Below are positions 6,204-6,547 of a DNA stretch of 6,547 nt, piece by piece. This stretch comes from Dehalococcoidia bacterium (lineage in GTDB: Bacteria > Chloroflexota > Dehalococcoidia > UBA3495), in assembly GCA_028822675.1 (NCBI GenBank), contig JAPKDE010000146.1:1-6547 (forward strand), read 5' to 3'. The translations under genes were made by a program, and so were the position numbers. The notes under the pieces are model-generated. The model was given only the letters and a program-made list of their open reading frames with translations. It was not told where the DNA came from and did not search any database. Within the stretch, counting starts at the first letter, position 1, and every line of letters begins with the position of its first letter.

Positions 6204-6475
6204 ATCAGATGGCAGAGTACGACGTCATCTTCCAGAAGTTTAGGCAGGTTGGAGAGAAGCTTGCTGACAAGCCACCAGGCACTGGCCTGGGTCTATCCAT
6301 CTGCAAAGAGATAGTTGGCTATTTGGGCGGGGATATCTGGGTGAAAAGTACTCCCCGCAAAGGCAGTACCTTCTACTTCACCGTACCGGTATCCGCAGAA
6401 GAGCGGTTGTCGGAACAAGAACTTGAGTTGGAACCGGGGCTGGTACCCGAACTGAAATATTCGATTCCGAGTTAG
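6204..6475 (+). other. C-terminal HATPase_c fragment of the kinase pseudogene
   Basis: In a different frame from GAF 3, the sequence reads DVIFQKFRQVG (F box), GTGLGLSICKEIV (G2 box, 6278-6316), LGGDIWVKSTPRKGSTFYFTVPV (closing strands), then an acidic tail. This is only the last quarter or so of a histidine kinase ATPase domain; the N and G1 boxes and the whole DHp helix pair are missing. The ATG at 6209 lies inside the F-box approach and has no ribosome-binding site, so it is not a separate gene start. Confidence 0.82.
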
Positions 6476-6547
6476 CGCCGGTCCCTGCAGTTTTAAGCTA
6501 CTCGCGCCAGAGTTAGCACCGGTTCCTGTAGTTTAGAACTAATCGCG
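6425..6547 (+). repeat. Degenerate tandem repeat encoding a Pro/Glu/Leu-rich tail
   Basis: Three successive units begin with GAGTT: 6425-6468, 6469-6509 and 6510 to the window edge. Translated each in its own frame they read ELEPGLVPELKYSIP, ELAPVPAVLSYSRP and ELAPVPVV followed by a degenerate end. Unit lengths of 44 and 41 bp instead of 45 and 42 suggest one base was lost in each, which is why the current frame stops at TAG 6473-6475. The tail probably continued beyond the window as a flexible linker. Confidence 0.55.

Larger units (their letters stand above)
4322..6475 (+). pseudogene. Decayed PAS-GAF-GAF-GAF sensor histidine kinase
   Basis: This is the remnant of one large soluble sensor kinase. 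Read across its lesions it gives a PAS domain (4322-4732), three homologous units of helical linker plus GAF (4742-6203), and the end of a HATPase_c domain (6204-6400). Disabling changes are in-frame TAG at 4526-4528, TAA at 4733-4735, TAG at 4943-4945 and TAA at 5763-5765. There is also a +1 shift near 5129-5133, and a deletion at about 6200 that joins GAF 3 to the kinase G2 region in another frame. Family-like sequence resumes immediately after each stop in the same frame, so these are lesions in one former gene and not several small genes. The DHp domain with its phospho-histidine and the N and G1 boxes are absent, so even perfect readthrough would not give an active kinase. No convincing Shine-Dalgarno sequence precedes the ATG at 4322. 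No membrane segment is visible; it would have been cytoplasmic. The ligand is unknown. Confidence 0.88.

Noticed and set aside
4322..6475. Stop-codon recoding (TAG/TAA read as amino acids) explaining the in-frame stops
   Set aside because: The oxidoreductase and the cvpA-type gene end in TAG and the thiolase in TAA at the expected family C termini, so both codons terminate normally here. A frameshift and a core deletion also exist, which recoding would not repair.
6209..6475. A stand-alone small ATPase-domain protein starting at the ATG 6209
   Set aside because: It lacks the N and G1 boxes, has no ribosome-binding site, begins within the F-box approach, and directly follows the truncated GAF 3. 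It is the tail of the pseudogene.

Overview
The window is a piece of bacterial chromosome. It most resembles Chloroflexota of the Dehalococcoidia/SAR202 kind. That is inferred from three things: the style of the multi-GAF sensor kinase, the dispersed repeat of the 'CTGAGCGAAGCGAAG' type at the left edge, and a GMC oxidoreductase paired with a thiolase. No rRNA or other marker gene is present, so the assignment is tentative.

Left half (1-3028), minus strand. A thiolase (3028-1832) is followed 103 bp downstream by a GMC-family flavoprotein oxidoreductase (1728-127). The two probably form one transcription unit. Each has a good Shine-Dalgarno sequence, and a strong RNA hairpin lies just upstream of the second gene. 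An 82-bp imperfect inverted repeat lies 44 bp beyond the end of the oxidoreductase gene. A dehydrogenase plus a thiolase suggests oxidation and CoA-dependent cleavage of an organic substrate, but the substrate cannot be read from the sequence.

Middle (3029-4321). A CvpA-family membrane protein (3851-3237, minus) ends in a clear intrinsic terminator whose upstream arm is duplicated. The 470 bp on its other side hold no convincing gene. They do contain a direct repeat, a large hairpin with a T-run on the minus strand, and an unexplained open minus-strand frame.

Right half (4322-6547), plus strand. This is the wreck of one large sensor histidine kinase. The order is PAS, three homologous linker-plus-GAF units, then the last part of the kinase ATPase domain and a degenerate proline/glutamate/leucine-rich tandem repeat. 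Four in-frame stop codons, one clear frameshift and a deletion that removed the end of GAF 3 and the whole phospho-acceptor/ATP-binding core make it a pseudogene. The intact neighbours argue against general sequencing error.

No new defence, mobile or biosynthetic system was recognised. The points most worth following are the kinase decay, its repeat tail, the duplicated-arm terminator, the left-edge repeat and the unexplained 3.98-4.23 kb region.
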